Shown here one piece after another: positions 17,458-26,009 of a stretch of DNA of 64,000 bases. The stretch is taken from the NCBI GenBank assembly GCA_002966495.1, contig CP016490.1, positions 2,418,001 through 2,482,000 on the forward strand, given 5' to 3'. The notes under the pieces are model-generated. The model did no database searches. It was not told the DNA's origin and saw nothing but the letters and a program-made list of their open reading frames with translations. Source of the stretch: Halomonas sp. GFAJ-1. GTDB taxonomy: Bacteria > Pseudomonadota > Gammaproteobacteria > Pseudomonadales > Halomonadaceae. The first letter of the stretch is position 1. Each line of letters opens with the position of its first letter. The position numbers and the translations under genes were made by a program.

Positions 17458-19622
17458 CCCCAAAAAATGTTGTTGATGCAAAGCGGCCTGCTGCAGGGAC
17501 TGGTGAGACGCGAACGCTGGATTACCACGCGCTGAATGCCATGCTCAATCTTTACGGTGCCAACGGCGAGCTACAGCTGGATAAAGACCGCGAAGCTGCG
17601 CGCCAGTATTTTTTGCAGCACGTTAACCAAAACACCGTGTTCTTCCACTCTCTGGAAGAGAAGCTCGACTACCTGGTCGAAGAAGGGTACTACGAAGCTG
17701 ATATGCTGGCTCAGTACGACTTTGGTTTTGTTAAGGCACTGTTTGAACAGGCCTATGCCTACAAATTTCGTTTTCCAAGCTTCCTGGGCGCGTTCAAGTA
17801 TTACACTAGCTACACGCTGAAAACGTTCGATGGCAAGCGCTACCTAGAGCGCTATGAAGATCGTGTATGCATGGTGGCACTGAGCCTGGCGCGGGGCGAG
17901 GAAGCGCTCGCCAAATCGCTGGTTGATGAAGTGATTAGCGGCCGTTTTCAGCCGGCCACGCCGACGTTCCTGAACTGCGGCAAGCAACAGCGCGGCGAAC
18001 TGGTTTCCTGTTTCCTGCTACGCATTGAAGACAACATGGAGTCGATTGGGCGCTCGATCAACTCAGCGCTCCAGCTCTCCAAGCGCGGCGGCGGCGTTGC
18101 CTTCTTGCTGACGAATATCCGCGAGTCTGGCGCTCCCATTAAGCGTATCGAGAATCAGTCCTCGGGCATTATTCCGATTATGAAACTGCTGGAAGATGCT
18201 TTCTCTTACGCCAACCAGCTAGGCGCACGGCAGGGTGCCGGTGCGGTTTACCTGAACGCTCACCACCCGGATATTCTGCGTTTTCTAGATACCAAGCGTG
18301 AAAACGCTGATGAGAAAATCCGCATTAAAACGCTCTCGCTGGGTGTAACAATTCCAGATATCACGTTTGAGCTGGCCAAGCGCAACGACGACATGTACCT
18401 GTTCTCGCCCTACGACGTCGAGCGGGTGTACGGCGTGCCGTTTGGCGATATCAGTGTCACCGAGAAGTACCATGAAATGGTCGCGGATGCGCGCATCCGT
18501 AAGCACAAGATCAATGCGCGTGCCTTCTTCCAAACCCTGGCCGAGCTGCAGTTTGAGTCCGGCTACCCGTACATTATGTTTGAAGATACGGTAAACCGCG
18601 CCAACCCGATTGCCGGCCGGATCAATATGAGCAACCTCTGCTCTGAGATTCTCCAGGTGAATACGCCTACGGAGTATGACGACGATCTTGGCTATCGTCA
18701 GATTGGTCAGGATATCTCCTGCAACCTTGGCTCAATGAACATTGCCAAGGTCATGGATTCAGGCGATATCGGTACCAGCGTAGAAATTGCTATTCGTGGC
18801 CTCACCGCTGTTTCTGAGATGAGCAACCTGCGCAGCGTGCCATCCATCGCCGAAGGTAACGCGAAATCTCGAGCTATTGGCCTTGGGCAGATGAACCTGC
18901 ACGGCTACCTTGCACGGGAACACATTTACTACGGTTCAGAAGAGGGTTTGGACTTTACCAATCTCTACTTCTACTGCGTTGCGTTCCATGCCATTCGTGC
19001 CTCTAACCAGTTGGCGATTGAGCACGGCGAAGCCTTTGCTGGGTTTGAAGACTCCACCTACGCAACGGGCACGTTCTTTGATAAGTACACCGATCAAGCA
19101 TGGTTGCCGCGTACTGAAAAAGTGCGTGGGCTATTCGAGCGTAGTGGTATTGCACTGCCCACCCAAGAGGAGTGGCAAGCGCTTAAAGCCTCGGTGATGG
19201 CGCATGGTTTATATAACCGTAACCTCCAAGCGGTGCCGCCAACCGGATCAATTTCTTATATCAATAACTCCACCTCTAGTATTCACCCGGTGGCGGCGCG
19301 CATTGAGATCCGTAAAGAGGGCAAGCTGGGGCGCGTTTATTACCCTGCGCCATTCTTGAACGAGGCGAATTTTGATTACTTCCAAGATGCTTATGAGATT
19401 GGCCCGGAAAAAATCATCGACACCTATGCAGAAGCTTCCCAGCACGTTGACCAAGGGCTATCGCTAACGCTGTTCTTCCCGGATACCGCTTCCACGCGTG
19501 ATATTAATAAGGCGCAAATTTACGCATGGCGTAAAGGGATCAAAACGCTTTACTACATCCGTTTACGCCAGAGTGCGCTGGAAGGCACCGAAGTAGAAGG
19601 CTGTGTCTCCTGCACACTGTAA
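17439..19622 (+). CDS. nrdE: Class Ib ribonucleotide reductase alpha subunit NrdE
   Basis: Catalytic subunit that reduces ribonucleoside diphosphates. 727 residues, with no N-terminal ATP cone, as expected for NrdE. Redox cysteines are visible in TFLNCGKQQRGELVSCF and NLCSEI, and the C-terminal tail ends EGCVSCTL, the swinging dithiol reached by NrdH. The predicted start is TTG at 17439 inside nrdI, with AAGGAG 11 bases upstream; this is uncertain, but no in-frame ATG occurs before the conserved part. Confidence 0.95.
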   Translation: METTNVAPKNVVDAKRPAAGTGETRTLDYHALNAMLNLYGANGELQLDKDREAARQYFLQHVNQNTVFFHSLEEKLDYLVEEGYYEADMLAQYDFGFVKALFEQAYAYKFRFPSFLGAFKYYTSYTLKTFDGKRYLERYEDRVCMVALSLARGEEALAKSLVDEVISGRFQPATPTFLNCGKQQRGELVSCFLLRIEDNMESIGRSINSALQLSKRGGGVAFLLTNIRESGAPIKRIENQSSGIIPIMKLLEDAFSYANQLGARQGAGAVYLNAHHPDILRFLDTKRENADEKIRIKTLSLGVTIPDITFELAKRNDDMYLFSPYDVERVYGVPFGDISVTEKYHEMVADARIRKHKINARAFFQTLAELQFESGYPYIMFEDTVNRANPIAGRINMSNLCSEILQVNTPTEYDDDLGYRQIGQDISCNLGSMNIAKVMDSGDIGTSVEIAIRGLTAVSEMSNLRSVPSIAEGNAKSRAIGLGQMNLHGYLAREHIYYGSEEGLDFTNLYFYCVAFHAIRASNQLAIEHGEAFAGFEDSTYATGTFFDKYTDQAWLPRTEKVRGLFERSGIALPTQEEWQALKASVMAHGLYNRNLQAVPPTGSISYINNSTSSIHPVAARIEIRKEGKLGRVYYPAPFLNEANFDYFQDAYEIGPEKIIDTYAEASQHVDQGLSLTLFFPDTASTRDINKAQIYAWRKGIKTLYYIRLRQSALEGTEVEGCVSCTL

Positions 19623-19653
19623 GTGCGTAACGATTTTTAAAGAGAGCTATCTG

Positions 19654-20625
19654 ATGACCATTATGCAACGTTTATCCCGGGTCAATGCGATCAACTGGAA
19701 CCGTCTGCAAGACGATAAAGACCTGGAAGTATGGAACCGCCTGACCAGCAATTTTTGGTTGCCGGAAAAAGTGCCACTTTCCAATGACATTCAGTCCTGG
19801 AATACGCTGACGCAGCAGGAAAAGCAGCTAACGATCCGCGTATTTACCGGTCTGACACTGCTCGATACCATTCAGAGCAGCGTGGGCGCACCGGTGCTTA
19901 TGGAAGACGCTCGCACTCCCCATGAAGAGGCGGTATACACCAATATCGCCTTTATGGAGTCGGTTCACGCGCGTTCCTATAGCTCAATTTTCTCCACGCT
20001 GTGTACCACACGCGATGTCGATGACGCCTTCCGTTGGAGCGAAGAGAATCCCACGCTACAGCTGAAGTCTGAGCTGATTCTTAAGCGTTACCGCTCAGAC
20101 GACCCCTTGATGCGTAAAGTGGCCAGCGTCTTTCTTGAGTCCTTCCTGTTCTACTCAGGTTTCTACCTGCCCATGTACTGGTCGAGCCACGCTAAGCTGA
20201 CCAACACGGCAGACCTGATTCGCTTGATCATTCGTGATGAAGCAGTACACGGCTACTACGTAGGCTATAAATTCCAGCAAGCGCTTGCCGAAGCAACACC
20301 CGAGCGCCAGCAGGAAGTTAAAGACTACGCTTATGAGCTGCTGTTAGAGCTTTACGACAACGAAGTACGCTACACCGAATCGCTGTACGACGAAGTAGGC
20401 TTGACAGAGGACGTGAAGAAGTTCCTTCACTATAACGCCAACAAAGCGCTGATGAACCTTGGCTTTGAGCCACTGTTCCCCAGCAGCGTTACCGACGTCG
20501 ACCCGACCATCATGGCAGCGCTTTCCCCCAACGCCGATGAGAACCACGACTTCTTCTCCGGCTCCGGCTCTTCCTACGTAATCGGCAAAGCCGTCGCCAC
20601 CGAAGACGACGACTGGGCGTTTTAA
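19654..20625 (+). CDS. nrdF: Class Ib ribonucleotide reductase beta subunit NrdF
   Basis: Radical-bearing dimetal subunit. 323 residues from ATG 19654, or 320 from ATG 19663; a longer frame from 19603 overlaps nrdE and lacks support. Dimetal ligands occur in the E-x-V-H-A-R-S-Y-S pattern (ESVHARSYS) and in RDEAVHGYYVGYKFQ. The helix pattern is that of NrdF rather than NrdB. It follows nrdE by 31 bases and ends the operon, with a hairpin at 20651-20683. Confidence 0.95.
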   Translation: MTIMQRLSRVNAINWNRLQDDKDLEVWNRLTSNFWLPEKVPLSNDIQSWNTLTQQEKQLTIRVFTGLTLLDTIQSSVGAPVLMEDARTPHEEAVYTNIAFMESVHARSYSSIFSTLCTTRDVDDAFRWSEENPTLQLKSELILKRYRSDDPLMRKVASVFLESFLFYSGFYLPMYWSSHAKLTNTADLIRLIIRDEAVHGYYVGYKFQQALAEATPERQQEVKDYAYELLLELYDNEVRYTESLYDEVGLTEDVKKFLHYNANKALMNLGFEPLFPSSVTDVDPTIMAALSPNADENHDFFSGSGSSYVIGKAVATEDDDWAF

Positions 20626-20650
20626 GCGTTTACAGCTGCATTCAGTTTGA

Positions 20651-20683
20651 AAAAGATGGTGAGTAGTGTGCTCGCCATCTTTT
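20651..20683 (+). terminator. Terminator of nrdHIEF
   Basis: Stem AAAGATGGTGAG / CTCGCCATCTTT (one G-U pair) with a 7-base loop, followed by T-containing sequence. It is 26 bases after the nrdF stop. Confidence 0.78.
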
Positions 20684-20811
20684 CATAACATTTTTTCCCT
20701 TTCTCCGCTTTTATCCCCCATCTTTCCGCCAAATCAGACGTTGATGTCACGTTGGCCGTCTCATTCACGCTAGATTAGATAGTCGTGCATTACATCGTAT
20801 CTTTGAATGCT

Positions 20812-20830
20812 AATGATAAATATTGTCATT
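20812..20830 (+). promoter_or_regulatory. Fur-box-like dyad
   Basis: A 19-bp imperfect palindrome: AATGATAAA and ATTGTCATT around a central T, 7 of 9 positions symmetric. It resembles the Fur consensus GATAATGATAATCATTATC. It lies 116 bases ahead of the first gene of a TonB operon, where iron control would be expected. Confidence 0.5.
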
Positions 20831-20945
20831 TATCTCATTGATGTTAGGCTATGCACTGCTGAAACGAAACGCAAATCGTTCTTATGTTCAATAATTTCTA
20901 GCGCGCCGTGAATGGCCGCGTGTCAATCAGTAACGGAGACGTAAC

Positions 20946-21731
20946 GTGCTGAAAAGGCCTTTCTTTGCCCTGGGTGGGTGCTTGCTTGCCGGAGTGCTGG
21001 TCAGTGCTTCGCTACTGGCAAGCGATGAAACAGTAGGGCAGGCCTCCCAAAGTGTTGAGGCCCAGCAAGCCCAGTCGGCTATCCAGCAGCAAATCGACAC
21101 CGCCGATGAAGAGACCCGCGCGGCCCTGGAAGAGCTTCGCCGTCTTGAGCGTGAAACCCGCCAAATGGACGCTGCCAACTCATCGCTTAGTGGTCGTTTA
21201 GCCAGTGAAGCTGAGCGCCAGCAACGCCTGAGTAGGGCGCTGGATACGCTGAGCGACACCCGAGCGGCGCTGCCGTTAATTGAGCAAGATATGACCCAGC
21301 AGTTAATCCGCTGGATTGAAACGGATCTGCCTTTTTTGCGCGACGAGCGGCTAGCAAGGGTGCAAACAGCGCAGGCTGGTTCAGGCGCAGAAAGCGTTGA
21401 GCGAATTACCGACCTGCTCGAAGCATGGCGCGTAGAGCTTGAGTACGGGCGCACTATTGATACCTGGCGTGGTCGGCTAGCCATTGAGGATATGCCTGCC
21501 CGTGAAGTGGAGTACCTGCGCGTGGGCCGTATCGGTTTTTACTACCTCTCCCCGGATGGCCGCGAAGGCGGTGTGTGGGACGTCGAGAGTGGTGCATGGC
21601 AAGCGTTAAATGAAAGCGCCCGGCGAGAAGTGCGCAATGGATTACGAATTGCTGATGATCAGCGCACCCCCGGTCTACTGCGTTTACCGCTTTCCATTAC
21701 CGCTGATGAGCAACAGGGAGGTCAGCAATGA
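20946..21731 (+). CDS. DUF3450 periplasmic coiled-coil protein of a TonB2-type system
   Basis: 261 residues with an N-terminal signal (GGCLLAGVLVSASLLASD) and a long alpha-helical, Glu/Gln/Arg-rich stretch (about 30-160) that looks like coiled coil. The second half, with YLRVGRIGFYYLSPDG, is the conserved DUF3450 part. It starts the operon, and its stop overlaps ttpC by 4 bases. In Vibrio TonB2-type clusters a DUF3450 protein is found in the same place; its exact role is not known to me. An accessory part in the periplasm for the energiser complex is the likely job. Confidence 0.85.
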   Translation: MLKRPFFALGGCLLAGVLVSASLLASDETVGQASQSVEAQQAQSAIQQQIDTADEETRAALEELRRLERETRQMDAANSSLSGRLASEAERQQRLSRALDTLSDTRAALPLIEQDMTQQLIRWIETDLPFLRDERLARVQTAQAGSGAESVERITDLLEAWRVELEYGRTIDTWRGRLAIEDMPAREVEYLRVGRIGFYYLSPDGREGGVWDVESGAWQALNESARREVRNGLRIADDQRTPGLLRLPLSITADEQQGGQQ

Positions 21732-23110
21732 GTGGGTTACCTCAACCTTCGCTGAAGGCGTTTGCCACACTGCTGACGTTAATGCTCAGTCTGTTTTCCG
21801 GCAGCGCGCTGGCCCAGCAAAGCACCAGCCTTGATCCGGCAACCATAAGCTCACTGCGAGAAGCGCGCCAAGCGGCGGAAGCTCGCGATGAAGAGCGGCT
21901 GCGCTCATTTCTTGACGACCAGCAAGCACTAGAGGCGGCATTGGAAGAAGCGCGCTCGGCGCATCAGGTCGCCGAAGAGCAGCGTGATGCCTTACAAGCC
22001 CAGCAAAGCGAGCAGTCGCAGCAGGCAAGCGATCTTTCTGAGCGTCAAGCGGAGCAGGGTGAGGCGATCACCGCGCTGTTAGCCCGCTTGAGCCAGCACA
22101 GTAGTGAGGTGCGCAATGCGTTGAGCGATGAAAGCTGGCTCACCCTTGGCGATGCCGCGCTGCCACCGCGTTTAAATGAGGTAGACGTGCTTGAACGTCA
22201 GCACCTTGAAGCGGTAGTGGATAGCCTGGCAACACTCACCGCACAAACAGGCCGTGCTGAAAGGCTCTCACTTAATGTGGCAGATACGCGTGGTGTTATC
22301 GAGTCCCGGGATGTGGTGCGTCTGGCCGACTTTGCTGCTTTTACCGAGACGGCGCTGCTGCGAAAAGGAGGAAGCGACGATGAGCTTGCTGAAGTTCCCC
22401 GTACTCCTCGTGAAATGAGCGCTGTGCTGGCGGCTTACCACCAAGGCGAAAGCCGTGAGTTTACTATCGACCCGACACAAGGGGCTGTGCTGCGCGCGCT
22501 TGCCCAGCAGCCTAGCCTTTGGGAGCGCTTCCACCAGGGTGGCTATGTTGGTTACGTCGTTGTCGTGCTAGGGGTGTTTGGTTTGCTGGTGGCGCTGACC
22601 CAGTACATCTATCTACTGGTCGCGAGCGCTCGGGTTGCTCGGCAGCGTAAATCGCTCAGCCAGCTGCGTGGGGATAATCCGTTGGGCCGCGTGCTGCAGC
22701 GCTTTCAAGAGATGGATAAGCACCAAACGCCAGAAGCGCTGGAAGCGCGGTTGGATGAAGCGGTGCTGGCTGAGCTTCCGCGTATTGAGCGGGGTCAGCC
22801 AATCGTCAAGCTACTGGCAGCGATTGCGCCCCTTTTAGGGCTGCTGGGCACCGTGACAGGCATGATCGTCACTTTTCAGGCCATCACCGTTTTTGGCACC
22901 GGCGACCCACAGCTAATGGCGGGCGGTATCAGTCAGGCGTTGGTGACCACCGTATTAGGGTTAGTAACCGCCGTGCCGCTGCTGTTTGCGCAAACGGCGC
23001 TGGCTAGCCGCAGCCGTTATCTAACGCAAGTGATTGAAGGCGAAGCGAGCGCAACGCTGGCAGATCACCTTGAAGCCCAGTCAGCACCTTATGCCCCGGT
23101 GGTGAGCTAA
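21728..23110 (+). CDS. ttpC: TtpC-like large MotA/TolQ/ExbB-family protein
   Basis: 460 residues: signal sequence (FATLLTLMLSLFSGSALAQ), a Gln/Glu-rich coiled-coil region (about 30-130), then a MotA/TolQ/ExbB domain (about 270-450) with transmembrane helices VGYVVVVLGVFGLLVALTQY, LLAAIAPLLGLLGTVTGMI and LVTTVLGLVTAVPLLFAQ. The GLLGTVTGM motif is the proton-channel signature. In Vibrio, TtpC is the fourth part of the TonB2 system and works with ExbB2-ExbD2. The symbol is by homology of layout, not by a search. Confidence 0.82.
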   Translation: MSGLPQPSLKAFATLLTLMLSLFSGSALAQQSTSLDPATISSLREARQAAEARDEERLRSFLDDQQALEAALEEARSAHQVAEEQRDALQAQQSEQSQQASDLSERQAEQGEAITALLARLSQHSSEVRNALSDESWLTLGDAALPPRLNEVDVLERQHLEAVVDSLATLTAQTGRAERLSLNVADTRGVIESRDVVRLADFAAFTETALLRKGGSDDELAEVPRTPREMSAVLAAYHQGESREFTIDPTQGAVLRALAQQPSLWERFHQGGYVGYVVVVLGVFGLLVALTQYIYLLVASARVARQRKSLSQLRGDNPLGRVLQRFQEMDKHQTPEALEARLDEAVLAELPRIERGQPIVKLLAAIAPLLGLLGTVTGMIVTFQAITVFGTGDPQLMAGGISQALVTTVLGLVTAVPLLFAQTALASRSRYLTQVIEGEASATLADHLEAQSAPYAPVVS

Positions 23111-23111
23111 G

Positions 23112-23654
23112 ATGTTTACGCTGCCCCTTTGGCTTGAGCCTGTAGAGCGGCTAGTCGATGCCGGTGGTGCGGTGTTGGTCGTGCTCGCCTTCGTAGCTGT
23201 GCTGGTGTTTGGTATGGCGATAGAGCGCTGGTGGTATTACCGGATCACTTGGCGTGTCGCGCGACGCAGGCTAATTCGCCGCTGGGCAGCGCGTAGCGAT
23301 CATCGTAGCTGGAGCGCACGCACGCTGCGCCACGTATGGGCTACTGCGCTAGTTGCCAAATTACGCCGCCCGCTGCCCTGGTTAAAGTTGTTAGTAGCGC
23401 TTTGTCCGCTGCTGGGGCTGCTGGGGACGGTCACTGGCATGATCGCAGTGTTTGATAGCCTTTCGCTGAGCGATACCCACCAGGCCCGAGCCATGGCAGA
23501 CGGCGTGGCACGGGCCACGCTGCCCACCTTAACGGGGATGGCGATTGCGGTGGTGGGGCTGCTGTTCATTAGTCGTTTAGAGCACGTTATTCGTCGTGAA
23601 GATCAGCGTCTGCACGACCGCTTGGCGCGTGCCGTGGAGGAGAGTGATGCGTAG
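23112..23654 (+). CDS. exbB: ExbB-family proton channel subunit
   Basis: 180 residues with three predicted helices: VLVVLAFVAVLVFGMAIERW, LLVALCPLLGLLGTVTGMIAVF and LPTLTGMAIAVVGLLFISRL. GLLGTVTGM marks the MotA/TolQ/ExbB family. The protein is shorter than classical ExbB (about 240) but of the length of Vibrio ExbB2. It starts 1 base after the ttpC stop and overlaps exbD by 8 bases. With ExbD and TonB it converts proton flow into energy for outer-membrane transport. Confidence 0.87.
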   Translation: MFTLPLWLEPVERLVDAGGAVLVVLAFVAVLVFGMAIERWWYYRITWRVARRRLIRRWAARSDHRSWSARTLRHVWATALVAKLRRPLPWLKLLVALCPLLGLLGTVTGMIAVFDSLSLSDTHQARAMADGVARATLPTLTGMAIAVVGLLFISRLEHVIRREDQRLHDRLARAVEESDA

Positions 23655-24054
23655 ACGCCGTTCTGTAGATGCCACGGCCGATAGCAACGAGGTCAACTTA
23701 ACCCCGATGCTGGATGTGGTGTTCATCATGTTGATCTTTTTTATTGTGACAACGAGCTTTATTAAAGAGAGCGGTATCGACATTAACCGTCCTGAATCTA
23801 GCGCGGCAAGCCCTCGGCCGGATGCGCAGGTGTTGGTAGCGGTAACGCCAGAAGGTGCGGTGTGGTTGGATGGGAAGCCTGTCGATATCCACCGGATTGG
23901 CCAGGAAGTGGCTGCCATGTTGACCGACGATGGGTCGGTGGTTATTCAGGCCGACCGTGAGTCCACAACCGGGTTGCTAATTGAAGTGATGGACCGTTTA
24001 AAACAGGCTGGTGTTGACCAAGTGGCCGTAGCCGCGAGCCGGAGCGCCCCATGA
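23647..24054 (+). CDS. exbD: ExbD biopolymer transport protein
   Basis: 135 residues. The signature is EVNLTPMLDVVFIMLIFFIVTTSFI (split: EVNLTPMLDVVF at about 18-29, then the helix), including the Asp in the membrane segment that carries the proton path. The C-terminal periplasmic domain has VVIQADRESTTGLLIEVMDRLKQAG. The ATG at 23647 overlaps exbB; a longer frame from 23596 is rejected. The end overlaps tonB by 4 bases. Confidence 0.93.
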   Translation: MRRRRSVDATADSNEVNLTPMLDVVFIMLIFFIVTTSFIKESGIDINRPESSAASPRPDAQVLVAVTPEGAVWLDGKPVDIHRIGQEVAAMLTDDGSVVIQADRESTTGLLIEVMDRLKQAGVDQVAVAASRSAP

Positions 24055-24788
24055 TTCGTCATGTGCTTTCCTTGTCCGGCGGGGTGGCATTGGCTGTTGG
24101 ACTGTTTTGGCTGCTGGCGTTATTAGTAACGCCGCCGGAGCGTGCGTTAGAAAAGCCGGAAATGACGCTATCCATGAATATGGTGGAAGCACCAGAGGTT
24201 GCTCCAGAACAAGAGACACCACCCCCCCAGCCTGCAGATGCAGCGCCTGCGGCCGCGCCGCCTCCTATGGCGATGCCCGAGCCTCCCCCGATGGCGGAAA
24301 GCGCTATCACGATGCCGGAGGTTGAGCTGCCCGAAGAGCCTGTGGAGCCGCTAGAACTCGATAGCGAGTTGCCTGAACTTACTGAAGTTACCCCAGAGCC
24401 TACGCCGCCAACACCGCAGCCAGAGCCTGCGCCGCAAGCACAGCCAGAACCGTCGCCAATCCCCTCCACCGCGCAGCGTGAGGCGGCGCCCCAGGCCGAG
24501 CCTGCACCCTCTAGTGAGCCGGTTAGCGTGGGCCAGGTGGCGCCTACAAACCGCGTTAATCCTACGTATCCTCCTCGCGCGCAGCGCCGGGGAATGGAAG
24601 GGTTTGTCGAGGTGGCGTTTGTTATTCGTCGTGATGGCAGCGTTGATAGCAGCACAATCCAAGTTACTAATGCGCAGCCTCGGCGCGTGTTTGAAGATGC
24701 CGCGCGTGAGGCGATTGCTCGCTGGCAGTTTGAGCCCAGCCAGCAGCTGCGGCGCGCCACGCAGCGTATTGAGTTTCAGCTGAGGTAG
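24051..24788 (+). CDS. tonB: TonB energy-transducing protein
   Basis: 245 residues with a short N-terminal helix (GVALAVGLFWLLALLV), a Pro/Glu-rich spacer (about 45-155, with repeated EP, PP and AP pairs) that crosses the periplasm, and a C-terminal TonB domain with NPTYPPRAQRRGMEGFVEV and ARWQFEPS. It contacts the TonB box of outer-membrane receptors. The spacer codes for a long antisense reading frame that is an artefact of GC-rich codons. It overlaps exbD and is 4 bases from the next gene. Confidence 0.92.
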   Translation: MIRHVLSLSGGVALAVGLFWLLALLVTPPERALEKPEMTLSMNMVEAPEVAPEQETPPPQPADAAPAAAPPPMAMPEPPPMAESAITMPEVELPEEPVEPLELDSELPELTEVTPEPTPPTPQPEPAPQAQPEPSPIPSTAQREAAPQAEPAPSSEPVSVGQVAPTNRVNPTYPPRAQRRGMEGFVEVAFVIRRDGSVDSSTIQVTNAQPRRVFEDAAREAIARWQFEPSQQLRRATQRIEFQLR

Positions 24789-24792
24789 TTAA

Positions 24793-25884
24793 ATGCAGCG
24801 TTTAAGTTATATGCAGCGTGTGGTTGGCATAATTCTGTTAAGCCTCTGGGCTTCGTTTGCCCCTGCAAGTGAGCCTTTGCCGAGCGATATCATTCAAGAT
24901 CTCAATACGCTTCAGCAGCAGCTGACGGATGCTGGCGCGAGTGATGGAGGTTCCGAAGCATTGGACACTCTTATTGCCCGGGCAACGGGACAGGCTGCTC
25001 GTTTGCAAGGGGGTAACCGCTCGGACCAATGGGCCAGCGCGCTTTACTCTCAGCTTGCGGCAGGTGCCATGGCACGCCAAGGGCGGCAAGCAGAAGCCGC
25101 CGAGCAGTTGGCCAATGCCCGCAAGCGTAGCGGTGTGCCCGCAAGCCAGCTGGCTAGGTGGCAGCGTGAAGAGGCTGGGTTGCGGCGGGCGGCAGGTCAG
25201 CTCGGTGAGGCCATTGCGCTGTATGAGCAGTGGTTGGATAGCCATGCGGATGCACACGTGAGCTGGCAATTGGTGTATCTATTGGCCCAAGAGGAGCGCT
25301 GGGAACGCGCAGCCGAGTACTTGGCGCCCTTGCTTGAACAGCGCGATAGCTTAAATGAAGCACGGCAGTCATTGGTGCTTGCCGTGCTGCGCAATGCCGG
25401 GCAAAACGATGCCGCGCTAGCGTGGCTGCTGGAGGGCCTTGATAGCCAAAGTGCCCCTGAGGCGTGGCGACAGGCGGCTGGGCTTGCGCAGCAGGCAGGC
25501 CAGCCAGGGGTTGCCGCAGGTGTATGGGAGATGGCGTGGCAGCTAGGCAAATTCACCCAACCAGAAGAGCGACTGCTGTTAATCCAACTCCATTTGGCAG
25601 GGGGCACACCTGCGCGGGCGGCGGAGCATCTCACTGAAGCGTTGCAAAATGAAATGCTGCCTCAGGATGAGCAAACGCTAAGGCTGTTGGCCACTGCCTG
25701 GCAACAAGCGAAGCATGTTCAAAACGCCCTAGCGTCATGGAAAGACGTAGCCGAATACACTCGGCAAGCGCGAGATTGGCGACAGGTTGGTCAGCTGGCT
25801 TACAGCTGGGGAGAACACGCGTTAGCTGAGGAGGCTTTTATGAACGCAGCGAGCCTGGGCGACTCTTCGACGAAGCAGTGGTAA
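24793..25884 (+). CDS. TPR-repeat periplasmic protein of the TonB2-type operon
   Basis: 363 residues from ATG 24793 (or 24811). A signal sequence (VVGIILLSLWASFAPAS) is followed by helical repeats with the tetratricopeptide pattern, for example RQAEAAEQLANARKRSG, LGEAIALYEQWLDSHAD and HALAEEAFMNAASLG. Such a protein closes Vibrio TonB2-type clusters, where a TPR protein is thought to support the complex. It is 4 bases after tonB and ends the operon. Confidence 0.82.
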   Translation: MQRLSYMQRVVGIILLSLWASFAPASEPLPSDIIQDLNTLQQQLTDAGASDGGSEALDTLIARATGQAARLQGGNRSDQWASALYSQLAAGAMARQGRQAEAAEQLANARKRSGVPASQLARWQREEAGLRRAAGQLGEAIALYEQWLDSHADAHVSWQLVYLLAQEERWERAAEYLAPLLEQRDSLNEARQSLVLAVLRNAGQNDAALAWLLEGLDSQSAPEAWRQAAGLAQQAGQPGVAAGVWEMAWQLGKFTQPEERLLLIQLHLAGGTPARAAEHLTEALQNEMLPQDEQTLRLLATAWQQAKHVQNALASWKDVAEYTRQARDWRQVGQLAYSWGEHALAEEAFMNAASLGDSSTKQW

Positions 25885-26009
25885 GCCTATTGTAAATAAC
25901 CTCTGCCTAGCTGAAAAAGGTTGTGTTATAAGATGAGAGGCAAGCTTAAGTAATGCTAAGGGGCCTGGGTAGGGTCGGGCTTTTACTCTAATCAAAATAA
26001 AGAAATGCT

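Larger units (their letters stand above)
20626..20945. other. Intergenic region between nrdF and the TonB2-type operon
   Basis: 320 bases with no gene. They hold the nrdF terminator (20651-20683) and a Fur-like dyad (20812-20830) ahead of the DUF3450-ttpC-exbB-exbD-tonB operon. A C/T-rich stretch at 20684-20730 has no recognisable function. Confidence 0.7.

Noticed and set aside
24059..24760. 233-residue minus-strand reading frame opposite tonB
   Set aside because: Gly/Ser/Ala-rich mirror of the Pro/Glu-rich TonB spacer; no family, and the plus frame is clearly TonB.
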